The notes beneath the pieces are model-generated. The model searched no databases. It was given only the letters and a program-made list of their open reading frames with translations, and was not told the DNA's origin. This document shows, in pieces, positions 8,349-17,225 of a DNA stretch of 27,166 nucleotides. A program made the position numbers and the translations under genes. The stretch is from Bacillota bacterium. GTDB lineage: Bacteria > Bacillota_I > Bacilli_A > RFN20 > CAG-826. Numbering within the stretch: position 1 is the stretch's first letter; each line of letters begins with the position of its first letter. The DNA lies in contig DNPJ01000088.1 in NCBI GenBank assembly GCA_003501485.1, forward strand, positions 1 through 27,166, written 5' to 3'.

Positions 8349-9578
8349 CTAAAAAAGTTTAATTTTGAATTTGCTTTTATGATTGTCAACATATTCATTT
8401 CTATATCTCGGTATATATATTATTTTACCATTTTTATTTCTAATAACAGGCCAAACATCTCTTAGATGGGCTGGCATTTTAAAATCAATAAATAATCTTC
8501 TCACTTTTACTACATAGTCATCAATTTGATATTCATCTTCTTTGTTCGCTGGCTCGACCACTAACGGATAATCTGAATCATAAATATTTCTATCTTCGCT
8601 TCCATTAGTAAAATCTATATCAAATTCTTCAAAACTATATTTTCCTTTCTTTTCAATAACATACATATATTTCTTATATCTATTTTTAATGAGAATTTTT
8701 CCATATTCTTGAAAATAATAAATATCGTCTTTTAAATGAATTGCGATGTTGGACTTTTTAGAAAAAAGAGCTTTGTGTAATTCACTAATAAAGGATTTAG
8801 ATAACGAAATATCCAAATTTTGCTTAGATAAATAACAATAAATGCATACTTGAAAATCGTGAATGGATATCTTTTTTAAGTCTTTAACATATAAATACTT
8901 ATCGCTTAATAAATAATCAATTTTTTGCTTTTCGTTGATAATGTTTTTATTTAAAAGCCTTATTTCTTTAAGAAGTTTGTTTCTTTCTTCTTTTGATAAA
9001 TTAACAATCTCATGATGACGAATATAATTTCTTCTATAATCATCACTGCTATTAGAAATATCTAATGAATATGGAACATTGTTTATATCGTCATAGTCTT
9101 GTAACTCTTGTTTGGTGTAATTTAATAATGGTCTAATAACATTCATTCCTTTGACATAAGACACTTCACTTAACCCATAATAATTAACAAATCCATTTCT
9201 TTCTTTTTGCATTAAAAATGTTTCTATTAAATCGTCTTGTTGATGAGCCACTAAAAGAGAAGAGGTGTTATATTTTTCACCACATTCTTTAAAAAAAGAG
9301 TAACGCACTTCTCTTGCCCATTCTTGAAAATTTCCTTCATGAGGAATGTTAGAAGTATCTAAAACACAAATCTCAATATTGTTTAACTTGCATAAATCTT
9401 TTAAATATTTTTCTTCAAGATTTGATATAGCCCTTTTGTGGTAGTTAACGTGGCAAACAATGAATTTTATATGTTCTTTTATAAGCACATCAAATAAGCA
9501 CATTGAATCAGGACCAAAAGAACAGGCTAAAAGATATGTCTGGTTTTTATTTAGTTGAACGCTTAATTTAATGCTCAT
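8349..9578 (-). CDS. tilS: tRNA(Ile)-lysidine synthase TilS
   Basis: Ligates lysine to C34 of the CAU-anticodon tRNA-Ile so that it reads AUA; essential in most bacteria. The N-type ATP pyrophosphatase domain begins with the P-loop at 20-25, here SFGPDS instead of the usual SGGxDS. The motif HQQDDLIET and the Arg-rich RRNYIRH segment follow, both typical of TilS. The C-terminal region keeps the VRRLFIDFKMP...RDVWPVI signature of the TilS C-terminal domain. The length of 409 residues is within the family range. The start overlaps the rqcP stop as ATGA, implying translational coupling, and GAGGAAAT provides a ribosome binding site. The Phe in the P-loop is unusual, but the rest of the family pattern is intact. 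Confidence 0.93.
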   Translation of the reverse strand: MSIKLSVQLNKNQTYLLACSFGPDSMCLFDVLIKEHIKFIVCHVNYHKRAISNLEEKYLKDLCKLNNIEICVLDTSNIPHEGNFQEWAREVRYSFFKECGEKYNTSSLLVAHQQDDLIETFLMQKERNGFVNYYGLSEVSYVKGMNVIRPLLNYTKQELQDYDDINNVPYSLDISNSSDDYRRNYIRHHEIVNLSKEERNKLLKEIRLLNKNIINEKQKIDYLLSDKYLYVKDLKKISIHDFQVCIYCYLSKQNLDISLSKSFISELHKALFSKKSNIAIHLKDDIYYFQEYGKILIKNRYKKYMYVIEKKGKYSFEEFDIDFTNGSEDRNIYDSDYPLVVEPANKEDEYQIDDYVVKVRRLFIDFKMPAHLRDVWPVIRNKNGKIIYIPRYRNEYVDNHKSKFKIKLF

Positions 9579-9814
9579 ATTTCCTCATACATAGTTTTTG
9601 CTTTTTCTTCTGTTGCGTATTCAAATATATTTACTACTTTGTATGTTTTTACACCATCTTTTTTCTTTAATTGAATAACATCATTTATTTTGACTTCGAA
9701 ACAAGCTTTAACGATCTTATTGTTTACTGAAACTAAACCATTATCTAAATATTCTTTAGCTACGCTTCTACGTTTTATGATTCTACTTACTTTTAAATAC
9801 TTATCAATTCTCAT
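9575..9814 (-). CDS. rqcP: S4-domain RNA-binding protein RqcP (YabO / Hsp15-like)
   Basis: A 79-residue protein consisting almost wholly of an S4 RNA-binding domain. It opens with the family start MRIDKYLKVSRIIKRR and contains the loop DNGLVSVNNKIVKA. In B. subtilis the orthologue RqcP (YabO) binds stalled 50S subunits and works with RqcH in adding alanine tails during ribosome-associated quality control. Position directly after mfd and before tilS is the same as in B. subtilis. Its start overlaps the mfd end by 11 bases, with a GGAAG site upstream, and its TGA stop overlaps the tilS start. Hsp15 (HslR) is the related heat-shock paralogue; gene context favours RqcP. Confidence 0.88.
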   Translation of the reverse strand: MRIDKYLKVSRIIKRRSVAKEYLDNGLVSVNNKIVKACFEVKINDVIQLKKKDGVKTYKVVNIFEYATEEKAKTMYEEI

Positions 9815-12800
9815 TACTGCTTCCTTTATATTTTTTATATATATCCCTAGTTATATCAACAATGGTTTCGAGTTCTTTAAGCCAGTTATCAATTTTTTCA
9901 ATTTTAATATAAAGAACTTTTTGAATATATGTAACGCTTATCGTATCTAAATAAGGCGTCAATGCTTGGAACAAGTCGCCACCGACACCACTTAATGAAG
10001 AAAACTTCTTTGACATTGTTAAGATTATAAAGTCTCCTTGCTCAGAAATATCAGAGAATTCTTCTCCTTGCAAAAGAATATCAATTCTTCTCTTTTTGAA
10101 TAATAATGATACTTCACTTGGAAGTCTTCCATATATATCTCGAACATTGCTTTTAATTTCTTCTAAAGATTGTAAATCGTTTGCGTTTTCAATTTCTTGA
10201 TAAAGTTGAATCTTATCTTCTTTTGATGCATATTCTCCAGGAATATAGGCGTCTAATTTCAGTAACTTAACTGGTTTCGGAGGTTTTATAGCGATGCCTG
10301 TTTTCTTTTCTTCAACAACTTCATTCATCAGTTTCAAATATAAATCTAGACCTATTGAATCAATAAAACCAGCTTGCTCTGGACCTAAAATATCGCCTGC
10401 ACCTCTAATCATTAAATCTCGTTGGGCAATCTTATATCCGCTTCCAAGTTCGGCGAAATCTTGAATTGCTTTAAGTCTTTTTGAAGCAACATCCGATAAT
10501 GCTTTTTCTTCTTTGTAAAATAAATATGCATAAGCGATTTTATTTCCTCTTCCAACTCGACCTTTGATTTGATAAAGCTGTGATAATCCAAAATGGTCAG
10601 CATCCTCAACAATAATTAAGTTTGCGTTTGGAACATCTATTCCATTTTCAACAATCGATGTTGCAATTAAAACATCTATTTCCCCGTTATAAAATCTCAT
10701 CATGACATCTTCAATTTCATCCTTACTCATTTGCCCATGGACATAAGCCACATTGGCGGACGGAACTAAGCGTTTAATTTTATCGGTTGCAGACCTAATG
10801 GTTGAAATGGTGTTATGAATGTAAAACACTTGCCCTTGTCGAGAAAGTTCTCGTTCAAGAAGTTCTTTGACAACTTCGGTTTTATAAGGAGCAACATATG
10901 TTTGAATTGTGTTTCTGTTGTTTGGAGCGGTATTAATTTGAGATACAGGTCTAACTCCCACGAGAGATAATTGCATTGTTCTAGGAATCGGGGTAGCGCT
11001 TAAAGATAAAACATCAACGTTGTTCTTCATTTCCTTTATTAGTTCTTTTTGTTCTACCCCAAAGCGTTGTTCTTCATCAACTACAAGTAAACCAAGGTCC
11101 TTGAAAACAAAATTCTTACTAAGCAATCTATGCGTTCCAATTATTAGATGGATTGAACCATTTTTAATGCCTTCCATGTATTCTTTTTGTTTTCTTTCAG
11201 GAACTAGACGAGAAATAATGGCAATATTTACTCCGAAGTTTCTAAAACGTTGAACCGCTAATTCGTAATGTTGTCTTGCAAGAAGAGTAGTTGGACACAA
11301 TATAGCGGCTTGTTTGCCATTATCAATTGCCTTAAAAATTGCCCTAAACGCAACTTCTGTTTTTCCAAAGCCAACATCGCCGCACAAAAGGCGGTCCATT
11401 GCATAAGGGGATTCCATATCTTTTTTAATATCTTCTAAGGCTGTTTTTTGATCTTTAGTTAATTCATATGGAAATTCATTTTCAAACTGTCTTTGAAATG
11501 CATCGTCTTCTTTAAAGCTAAATCCTTGTATATGCGCTCTTTCGCTATATAACTTAAATAGTCTATCAGCAAGCAAATTAACTCGTTCTTTAATGCGGGC
11601 TTTTGTTTTTTCCCAAGACGAACCATTAAGATTTGATAATTTGATAGTAGCACCTTCTCTACCAGCATATTTTCTAACCAATCTAAATTGTGACAAAGGA
11701 ACATGAAGTGTGTCGCCACCTGCATATTGAATGTGAAGAAAATCACGGTGAATCCCCTCTATTTCAATGGTTTCGATATCAATAAATTTTCCGATACCAT
11801 AATATTCATGAACAACAAAATCACCTGGTTTTAAGTCGTCATAATTTTTAACAATTGTTGCTTCTTTATATTTGCTTGCAATTCTAGAATTGTATTGAAA
11901 TCCAAAAAGTTCTTTTGATGATAAAACACATATTTTTTCATCAACTAATTCAAACCCTTCTTCAAGACCAAAAAGACATATTCCAATTTTCTTTGTTGGA
12001 AGAGAAAAATCGTTTAAAATTTCATATTCTAAATTATTGTTTTGCAATATTGTTTTTAATGTATCTATTTGCATTTTATTTGAACCTAAAAGCACTAGTT
12101 TGTTATTGGTGTTTAAATATGAAAGTATTAAATCATCAATTTTATTTAAATTTTCTTTGCTAAAAACAATAGGATTGATTTTCAGTTCAATTTCATCAAA
12201 ACTCTTTCTTAATTCATTGGAGTGCAATATGCATTTTTCATATTTCAATACATCATCGATGTTTTTATATAATTCTAAGTGTGTGATTAATTTTCCTTGT
12301 TCATTTAAATCTTCAAAATAATTTCTTGCTTCATTTTCTAAAAATTCAATTGTTGAAAAAAATTGCTTTTCGTTGGCAATAAAAACTATATCAAAGTTTG
12401 CGTAATCTAAAATTGATGATGTGTGTTTCTTTATGTATTGATAATATTTGTAATTTCTTGGGGAGTATTGGTGAGACGATATTTTCTCATAGTCAAGTTC
12501 ACTCATATTTTTAAGCAAGTTTGCTTTATCAGATGATAATCTAGTAATATCTTTCTCTACTTGCGAAAATAAATTTATTTTAAAGGTCTTAATTTCTGAA
12601 TCTTTGATCAAGGTGTCGTTAGCGGGTAAAACGTTAACCTCATTTACCTCTTCAATACTTCTTTGCGATGAAATATCGAAAAAGTGCATACAATCAATTT
12701 CATCATCAAAAAATTCAATTCTGATTGGACGATCATAATTAATTGAAAATATATCAAGAATATCTCCACGAGAAGCAAATTGAAGGCTTTGATCAATCTT

Positions 12801-13283
12801 ATTCACTCTCAAATAACCGGATTTTACCAAGATATTTCTCAATTCATCGATATTATATTTTTCACCAACTCTTAAATTAATTATGTTATTTTTAAATTCA
12901 ACGACATCAGGCAAAGGAGTTATAACACTAGAAGCGTGAGCCACTACAATTTTTGGTTTATTTTCTAACAATTTGCCTAAAACATATAGTCTCTGAGAAA
13001 GAAGCTCTTTTGAAGAGGAAAGAAGTTCACAACGCAAGACATCATCAAACGGAAATAACAAAACATTTTCATCACCCACTATTGAGGAAATAAAAGTACT
13101 TATTTTTTGAGCGTTATACAGATTGGAAGCAAGAATTAAATAATTCTTCTTTTTTTCATTAAAAAGAGTAGCAAAAAGTAGTGATGTTCCAATAATATCA
13201 TCAACAACAAAATCTCCCTTTTTTTCTTTAAGGGAGGTGTATGCTTTTGTGTTTGATATGATTTTTAGTAATTCATTATTCAA
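9804..13283 (-). CDS. mfd: Transcription-repair coupling factor Mfd
   Basis: An ATP-driven DNA translocase that removes RNA polymerase stalled at lesions and recruits UvrA. It has 1159 residues, full length for the family. The N-terminal UvrB-homology region (about 1-350) is followed by the RNA polymerase-interacting CarD-like domain near 485-550 (GDFVVHEYYGIG). The RecG-like motor has Walker A GDVGFGKT at 635-642, the DEEQ box at 736-739 and the SATPIPRT and GRVGRG helicase motifs. A C-terminal UvrA-masking domain closes the protein. The start is TTG at 13283, overlapping the pth TGA as TTGA. No in-frame ATG occurs for a long way downstream, and GGTGGTAA precedes the TTG, so this start is well supported. 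It is coupled to pth and rqcP. Confidence 0.97.
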   Translation of the reverse strand: MNNELLKIISNTKAYTSLKEKKGDFVVDDIIGTSLLFATLFNEKKKNYLILASNLYNAQKISTFISSIVGDENVLLFPFDDVLRCELLSSSKELLSQRLYVLGKLLENKPKIVVAHASSVITPLPDVVEFKNNIINLRVGEKYNIDELRNILVKSGYLRVNKIDQSLQFASRGDILDIFSINYDRPIRIEFFDDEIDCMHFFDISSQRSIEEVNEVNVLPANDTLIKDSEIKTFKINLFSQVEKDITRLSSDKANLLKNMSELDYEKISSHQYSPRNYKYYQYIKKHTSSILDYANFDIVFIANEKQFFSTIEFLENEARNYFEDLNEQGKLITHLELYKNIDDVLKYEKCILHSNELRKSFDEIELKINPIVFSKENLNKIDDLILSYLNTNNKLVLLGSNKMQIDTLKTILQNNNLEYEILNDFSLPTKKIGICLFGLEEGFELVDEKICVLSSKELFGFQYNSRIASKYKEATIVKNYDDLKPGDFVVHEYYGIGKFIDIETIEIEGIHRDFLHIQYAGGDTLHVPLSQFRLVRKYAGREGATIKLSNLNGSSWEKTKARIKERVNLLADRLFKLYSERAHIQGFSFKEDDAFQRQFENEFPYELTKDQKTALEDIKKDMESPYAMDRLLCGDVGFGKTEVAFRAIFKAIDNGKQAAILCPTTLLARQHYELAVQRFRNFGVNIAIISRLVPERKQKEYMEGIKNGSIHLIIGTHRLLSKNFVFKDLGLLVVDEEQRFGVEQKELIKEMKNNVDVLSLSATPIPRTMQLSLVGVRPVSQINTAPNNRNTIQTYVAPYKTEVVKELLERELSRQGQVFYIHNTISTIRSATDKIKRLVPSANVAYVHGQMSKDEIEDVMMRFYNGEIDVLIATSIVENGIDVPNANLIIVEDADHFGLSQLYQIKGRVGRGNKIAYAYLFYKEEKALSDVASKRLKAIQDFAELGSGYKIAQRDLMIRGAGDILGPEQAGFIDSIGLDLYLKLMNEVVEEKKTGIAIKPPKPVKLLKLDAYIPGEYASKEDKIQLYQEIENANDLQSLEEIKSNVRDIYGRLPSEVSLLFKKRRIDILLQGEEFSDISEQGDFIILTMSKKFSSLSGVGGDLFQALTPYLDTISVTYIQKVLYIKIEKIDNWLKELETIVDITRDIYKKYKGSSNEN

Positions 13284-13849
13284 TTATTACCACCGCCATT
13301 ATATTTGCACATCGCCTTAGAAAAATCGTGATTTAAGTATTCTCTAATCGCTAATGCCGCTCTTGAAATTGCATCATCAATTTTTGTTTTGTCGTCTCCA
13401 AATGGCTTACCCAGTACATAATCAACTGCCCCTTTATTTGGAGGTTCACCAATACCAACTCGTATTCTTTTTATTTGATCAGTATTCAAATTATCGATTA
13501 TATTTTGCATACCTTTTTGACCACCACTTGAACCATTAGTTCTTAATCTAAGTTCTCCAGGTTTAATTGCCATATCATCATAAATAACGAGAATATCATC
13601 AGTAGAAATTTTAAAATAATGAGCAATTTTTTGAACAGCTGTTCCAGATAAGTTCATATACGTTAATGGTTTGAATAAAAATACATATTCATCATCTAAT
13701 TTAAATTTAGCGTATTCTCCACCAAAATCTTTATAATCAAAATCTACATTTACTATATCTTTGAATTCATCTAAAACACGAAAACCACAATTGTGACGTG
13801 TTAATTCGTATTCTTTTCCAGGATTTCCTAAACCAACAATTAATTTCAT
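13280..13849 (-). CDS. pth: Peptidyl-tRNA hydrolase
   Basis: Cleaves peptidyl-tRNA released from ribosomes and recycles tRNA. The 189 residues carry the family signatures: GLGNPGKEYELTRHN with Asn9 and catalytic His19, the FKPLTYMNLSG segment, and DDMAIKPGELRLR with the catalytic Asp. GSSGGQKGM and RIRVGIG follow. It heads the left housekeeping operon, and its TGA overlaps the mfd TTG start. No ribosome binding site is visible. A perfect TATAAT at 13857-13862 lies so close to the ATG that the transcript could be leaderless or nearly so. The upstream region is shared with the divergent DUF368 gene and contains inverted repeats. Confidence 0.97.
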   Translation of the reverse strand: MKLIVGLGNPGKEYELTRHNCGFRVLDEFKDIVNVDFDYKDFGGEYAKFKLDDEYVFLFKPLTYMNLSGTAVQKIAHYFKISTDDILVIYDDMAIKPGELRLRTNGSSGGQKGMQNIIDNLNTDQIKRIRVGIGEPPNKGAVDYVLGKPFGDDKTKIDDAISRAALAIREYLNHDFSKAMCKYNGGGNN

Positions 13850-13856
13850 ATTTTTA

Positions 13857-13862
13857 ATTATA
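13857..13862 (-). promoter_or_regulatory. -10 box of pth (near-leaderless transcript possible)
   Basis: A perfect minus-strand TATAAT ends eight bases before the pth ATG, placing the likely transcription start at or next to the start codon. The -35 region at 17-18 bases is poor (ATGAAA), so the assignment is tentative. Confidence 0.35.
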
Positions 13863-13882
13863 GATTTATCTTATTCTTTTTT

Positions 13883-13915
13883 CATTAACATTTTAATGTT
13901 AGTTTATTGTTAATG
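13883..13915. promoter_or_regulatory. Overlapping inverted repeats between pth and DUF368-tetR
   Basis: CATTAACA (13883-13890) and TGTTAATG (13908-13915) form a perfect 8-base inverted repeat. Nested inside is TAACATT-TT-AATGTTA (13886-13901). These are three copies of a TGTTA-type half site in the intergenic region upstream of the operon that encodes a TetR regulator. This suggests an autoregulatory operator. Similar half sites occur near the kinase promoter at about 17114-17134. Confidence 0.45.
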
Positions 13916-13961
13916 ATTTTTATTTCACCTTTTGGTATTATTTTTTTACTGAGATATAGTT

Positions 13962-14906
13962 ATGGAAAATGAGTCAAAAAAGAAAAAAATGCCAGCTTTT
14001 ATAAAAGACGCTCTAGTTGGTTTAGGAATCGGAACCGCAGTTATTATACCTGGTATCTCTGGTGGAACTATTGCTTTAATATTTAAAGCTTTCGATAAAA
14101 TAGTTGAAGCAGTGAGTGGATTATTTAAGTCGTTCAAATTATTTTGGAAAAACTTACTTATATTATTGCCTTTTGGCGTTGGCGCCGTTTTAGCGGTCGC
14201 TGGTCTATATTATCCATTTCAAAAAGCCTTTGAACATTGCATGCTCGCTATTGTGTGCTTATTTGTTGGATTTATTTTAGGAAGTTATCCTGGTGTAATT
14301 GACAATGTAAGAGGAAAAAGACCTACTACTCCAAATATTGTTTTTCTTATCTTTGGTTTTCTTGTTTCAGCATTAATTGGTATCTTATCAGTCATATTCG
14401 ACCTTGGAAACATAGTAAATAATTTATTCATGGAACCACAATGGTATTTGTATTTAATTGTTTTTGCAGTCGGAATTATTAGTTCTGCGGGATTAATAGT
14501 TCCAGGTTTATCAGGCTCATTAATATTACTTGTTATTGGATTTTATCTACCAATATTTAATTTACCAAAAAACATCATCGCTGGTAATAATATCCTTGCA
14601 AATTGCATGTTATTTCTCACTTTTGCTATTGGTGTGGCTGTCGGATTCATACTTATAAGCAAATTAATGAATGTTTTAATGAAAAAGCATTATCAAACGA
14701 CAATGTATCTGGTTATAGGATTTGTCGGAGGATCTATTATTTCAATATTCGTTAATTCAAATATGTTCAATTATTTTAAATTACAATCTAACATGATATT
14801 AGATTACATACTTTCTCCAATATTTCTTATAGTTGGGGTAGTTGTTGCTTATTTAATGGTTAAATATGTGAGAAAACATAAAAAAGAAGAAACAAACAAT
14901 GCCTAG
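13962..14906 (+). CDS. DUF368 membrane protein, predicted polyprenyl-phosphate translocase (PopT family)
   Basis: A polytopic membrane protein of 314 residues, belonging to the DUF368 family (PF04018). The duplicated family motif is present: VIIPGISGGT at about 28-36 and LIVPGLSGSL at about 179-187, marking two structural repeats. About eight or nine hydrophobic helices follow a short Lys-rich N-terminal cytoplasmic segment, and the C-terminal tail is Lys-rich. Members of this family (PopT) have been shown to recycle undecaprenyl phosphate across the membrane. The likely role is therefore returning lipid carrier to the cytoplasmic face for envelope glycan synthesis, consistent with glmU nearby. 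The tetR gene overlaps its last eight bases. The ribosome binding site is weak. Assignment to the family is firm; the substrate is inferred. Confidence 0.9.
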   Translation: MENESKKKKMPAFIKDALVGLGIGTAVIIPGISGGTIALIFKAFDKIVEAVSGLFKSFKLFWKNLLILLPFGVGAVLAVAGLYYPFQKAFEHCMLAIVCLFVGFILGSYPGVIDNVRGKRPTTPNIVFLIFGFLVSALIGILSVIFDLGNIVNNLFMEPQWYLYLIVFAVGIISSAGLIVPGLSGSLILLVIGFYLPIFNLPKNIIAGNNILANCMLFLTFAIGVAVGFILISKLMNVLMKKHYQTTMYLVIGFVGGSIISIFVNSNMFNYFKLQSNMILDYILSPIFLIVGVVVAYLMVKYVRKHKKEETNNA

Positions 14907-15459
14907 AACACCTTTGCAATTCCAAAACATGAAAGATGAAAGAAAACTTTCAATATTAGAATGTTCTCTTCCTTTGTTTTCTTTATATGGCAACAAAGTA
15001 TCTATTGATTTAATTTGTTCAAAAGCAAAATGTTCGCATGGACTAATATACCACTATTACAAAAACACCAAAGACATTTTTGATGATCTTTTAAAATCAG
15101 ACACATATAATTGTTTGGCTTCCAAATTGATAATTGATGATAAAAACAAGAAAGCAGAAGAACAAATAAGAGAAATAATTTCCGTTTTATATAGTTTAAA
15201 AACAATTGAAGAAATGTCGTACGCAAACATAATTATTAGTAACGAAGAAAAAGGCGGCTTTGTCCAAAATTTTATTAAATTAGTTAAACGCGGACAAAAA
15301 GAAGAAGAAATTACGAATGGATCTCCTGATAGTATTGCATATTGCATTATTCTTCTTTTCAAAGGTATTTATTTAAGCTATCTCACAAATAAAAAAGCTA
15401 ACATTAAAAAACCTGATATAGAAAATATCTACGAAATTTTTAGAAAAATATATTTTTAG
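14899..15459 (+). CDS. TetR-family transcriptional regulator
   Basis: A 186-residue protein with an N-terminal TetR-type DNA-binding domain at about residues 14-60: a helix with ILECSLPLFSLYG, then the helix-turn-helix ISLICSKAKCSHGLIYHYYKN-like region that includes the diagnostic LIYHYYKNTKDIFDDLL. The C-terminal ligand domain is not recognisable. Its ATG lies inside the end of the DUF368 gene, so the two are translationally coupled. It probably controls its own operon through the inverted repeats at 13883-13915. Its last four bases overlap those of the convergent FGGY kinase gene. The ligand is unknown. The sequence is Lys-rich and AT-rich like its neighbours. Confidence 0.87.
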   Translation: MPRTPLQFQNMKDERKLSILECSLPLFSLYGNKVSIDLICSKAKCSHGLIYHYYKNTKDIFDDLLKSDTYNCLASKLIIDDKNKKAEEQIREIISVLYSLKTIEEMSYANIIISNEEKGGFVQNFIKLVKRGQKEEEITNGSPDSIAYCIILLFKGIYLSYLTNKKANIKKPDIENIYEIFRKIYF

Positions 15460-17033
15460 TCTTTGAATTTATTCTTAGCCACCAACTTATTGTATTCAGC
15501 AATATCTTTGTAAGGGTCTTTAAGTTGTGGATACATTTTCAAATATACATGTTTGAATAAGTAATCGTATTTGCGGTGATTTTCTTTGTTTGGTAAGAAC
15601 TCATCTGATTGATGTACCATTGCTTTAATTGCATCTTCAACATTATCAAATTCTTTAGCTGCGACAAATCCAGAAATTGCCACCCCAAGAGATGAACATT
15701 CATATGTTTGAATTCGACTCACAGGTAACCCAAATATATCAGCAGTTATTTGGCAAATTGCATCGCTTTGAGAACCTCCGCCAGAAATGCGAATGCGTTC
15801 TATTTTGTGATGAAGTCTCTTTTTCTCAAATAGTTCAAGACCTTCTCTCAAACAATAAGCGATACCTTCGATGATAGCGCGATATAGGTGTATCCTTGTG
15901 TGAGTATCTGAAAAGCCAATTATTGATCCTTTTGCAAGAGGTCTTCTAAGCCCTGCTCCCCAATATGGTTGAAGAACAAGTCCGTCACATCCAGGATTAA
16001 TATCAAGCATTTCTTGATTTAGTATTTCTAACGCTAACTTATTTTGAATTGCGGCTTCAAGAGATTCACTTTTTCCAAATTCTTTTGTAAACCAGTTAAG
16101 CATCCAATAACCTCTATAAACTTGAACATCAAGATTATAATATCCCTTAATTACAGCAGGATATGCAGGCAAAAACGGCTCCGCATCAGAATATTTTTTT
16201 GTTGTTACTTCCACACTGCAAGCTGTCCCATAACTTATTGCAGCGGTTTTTCCGTCCATTGCACCAAGTCCAAGGGTCTCGCTGCTTTTATCACTACCTG
16301 CCGAAAATACTTTTAAACCTTCTGGCAGTCCAGTTTTTTCGTGCGCTTCTTTGGTAATTGTTCCCATTACTTCTCCAACAGGAACAAGCTTGCACAACAT
16401 TCTTCTTGGTACACCAAAAATTTGCCCTTTTAAATGCTTATCAGACTTATACCATTGACCTTTTTTAAAATCAATTGGGACATGTCCTGCTTGTGCGGCT
16501 GGTGAATCAACATATTTATTTAGTAATTTCAAATTAATATAAGTTGATATCATCATAAATTTATCAGCTTTTGCCCATAAATCCGGTTCGTTTTCTTGTA
16601 ACCAAACCGCCATCGAACGCTTTCTATTTAAATCAATGGTTGGTCCCATACCGACTAAATTAAATAAAAACCTTGAGAATAATGGCAATTTTTCTTTTCC
16701 TTCAGCACGTCGTTCATCGAGCCATAAAATCGCTGGTCTTAAAACATTGTTATCCTTGTCTAAAATAACGATAGAATCTCTAAAAAATGTGATCGTCATT
16801 CCAACAACTCTATTCATTAAATCGCCATGTTCATTCATCAGTTTATTAGTGACTTCACACATGCAGTCGAAATAATAATTTGGATCTTGTTCGGCGTATC
16901 CTGGTTTTGGTGAAAAATAAGCAGGATTATATGGTTTTTTATATAAGCAAACAGTGTTACCTTTTTTATCAAATATAGCAGCGCGTACAGATTGTGTACC
17001 GAAATCAATTGTTAGAATTAAAGAATCAGTCAT
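15456..17033 (-). CDS. FGGY-family carbohydrate kinase
   Basis: An ATP-dependent sugar or polyol kinase of 525 residues with the actin-like ATPase fold. The N-terminal phosphate-1 motif is TIDFGTQSVR (8-17). ILWLDERR (102-109) is a substrate-side motif of the family. The catalytic base is Asp248 in SAGSDKS, followed by the phosphate-2 segment AAISYGTACS and the adenosine motif ISGGGSQSDA near residue 430. The start at 17033 (MTDSLILTIDFG) fits the family start and has a GAGA-type site upstream. A longer frame to 17090 adds 19 residues with no family support. The substrate cannot be told from sequence; it is not a clear xylulokinase or glycerol kinase. The gene is convergent with tetR and divergent from ppdK. 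An extended -10 (TGGTATCAT, about 17056-17064) precedes it. Confidence 0.88.
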   Translation of the reverse strand: MTDSLILTIDFGTQSVRAAIFDKKGNTVCLYKKPYNPAYFSPKPGYAEQDPNYYFDCMCEVTNKLMNEHGDLMNRVVGMTITFFRDSIVILDKDNNVLRPAILWLDERRAEGKEKLPLFSRFLFNLVGMGPTIDLNRKRSMAVWLQENEPDLWAKADKFMMISTYINLKLLNKYVDSPAAQAGHVPIDFKKGQWYKSDKHLKGQIFGVPRRMLCKLVPVGEVMGTITKEAHEKTGLPEGLKVFSAGSDKSSETLGLGAMDGKTAAISYGTACSVEVTTKKYSDAEPFLPAYPAVIKGYYNLDVQVYRGYWMLNWFTKEFGKSESLEAAIQNKLALEILNQEMLDINPGCDGLVLQPYWGAGLRRPLAKGSIIGFSDTHTRIHLYRAIIEGIAYCLREGLELFEKKRLHHKIERIRISGGGSQSDAICQITADIFGLPVSRIQTYECSSLGVAISGFVAAKEFDNVEDAIKAMVHQSDEFLPNKENHRKYDYLFKHVYLKMYPQLKDPYKDIAEYNKLVAKNKFKD

Positions 17034-17055
17034 TTCTTGTCTCTCTTTCTCAAAA

Positions 17056-17064
17056 ATGATACCA
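17056..17064 (-). promoter_or_regulatory. Possible extended -10 promoter of the FGGY kinase
   Basis: The minus strand reads TGG-TATCAT about 23 bases before the kinase ATG, an extended -10 form. A weak TTTATT lies 17 bases further upstream. Assignment is tentative. Confidence 0.35.
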
Positions 17065-17139
17065 CTATTTATCGATGTAATAAACCACAAAAATATTCTT
17101 AATGTAACCGCTTAGAACGTTAACATTTAACAATTTATA

Positions 17140-17195
17140 TTGATTATAAATAGTTAGATTTGTTATATTTTTGTTGTTAGTGAAATTTATTTCAC
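17140..17195 (+). promoter_or_regulatory. ppdK promoter with palindromic operator
   Basis: A -35 box TTGATT (17140-17145) and a -10 box TATATT (17164-17169) are 18 bases apart. The perfect palindrome GTGAAAT-TT-ATTTCAC (17180-17195) lies just past the predicted transcription start, where a repressor would block elongation. A strong AGGAGG site follows at 17215-17220. Confidence 0.5.
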
Positions 17196-17225
17196 ATAAA
17201 TATTATTTGTTCATAGGAGGAAAAT

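Noticed and set aside
17034..17090. N-terminal extension of the FGGY kinase to 17090
   Set aside because: The extra 19 residues have no family support and overlap the likely -10 element. The start at 17033 fits the FGGY N terminus.
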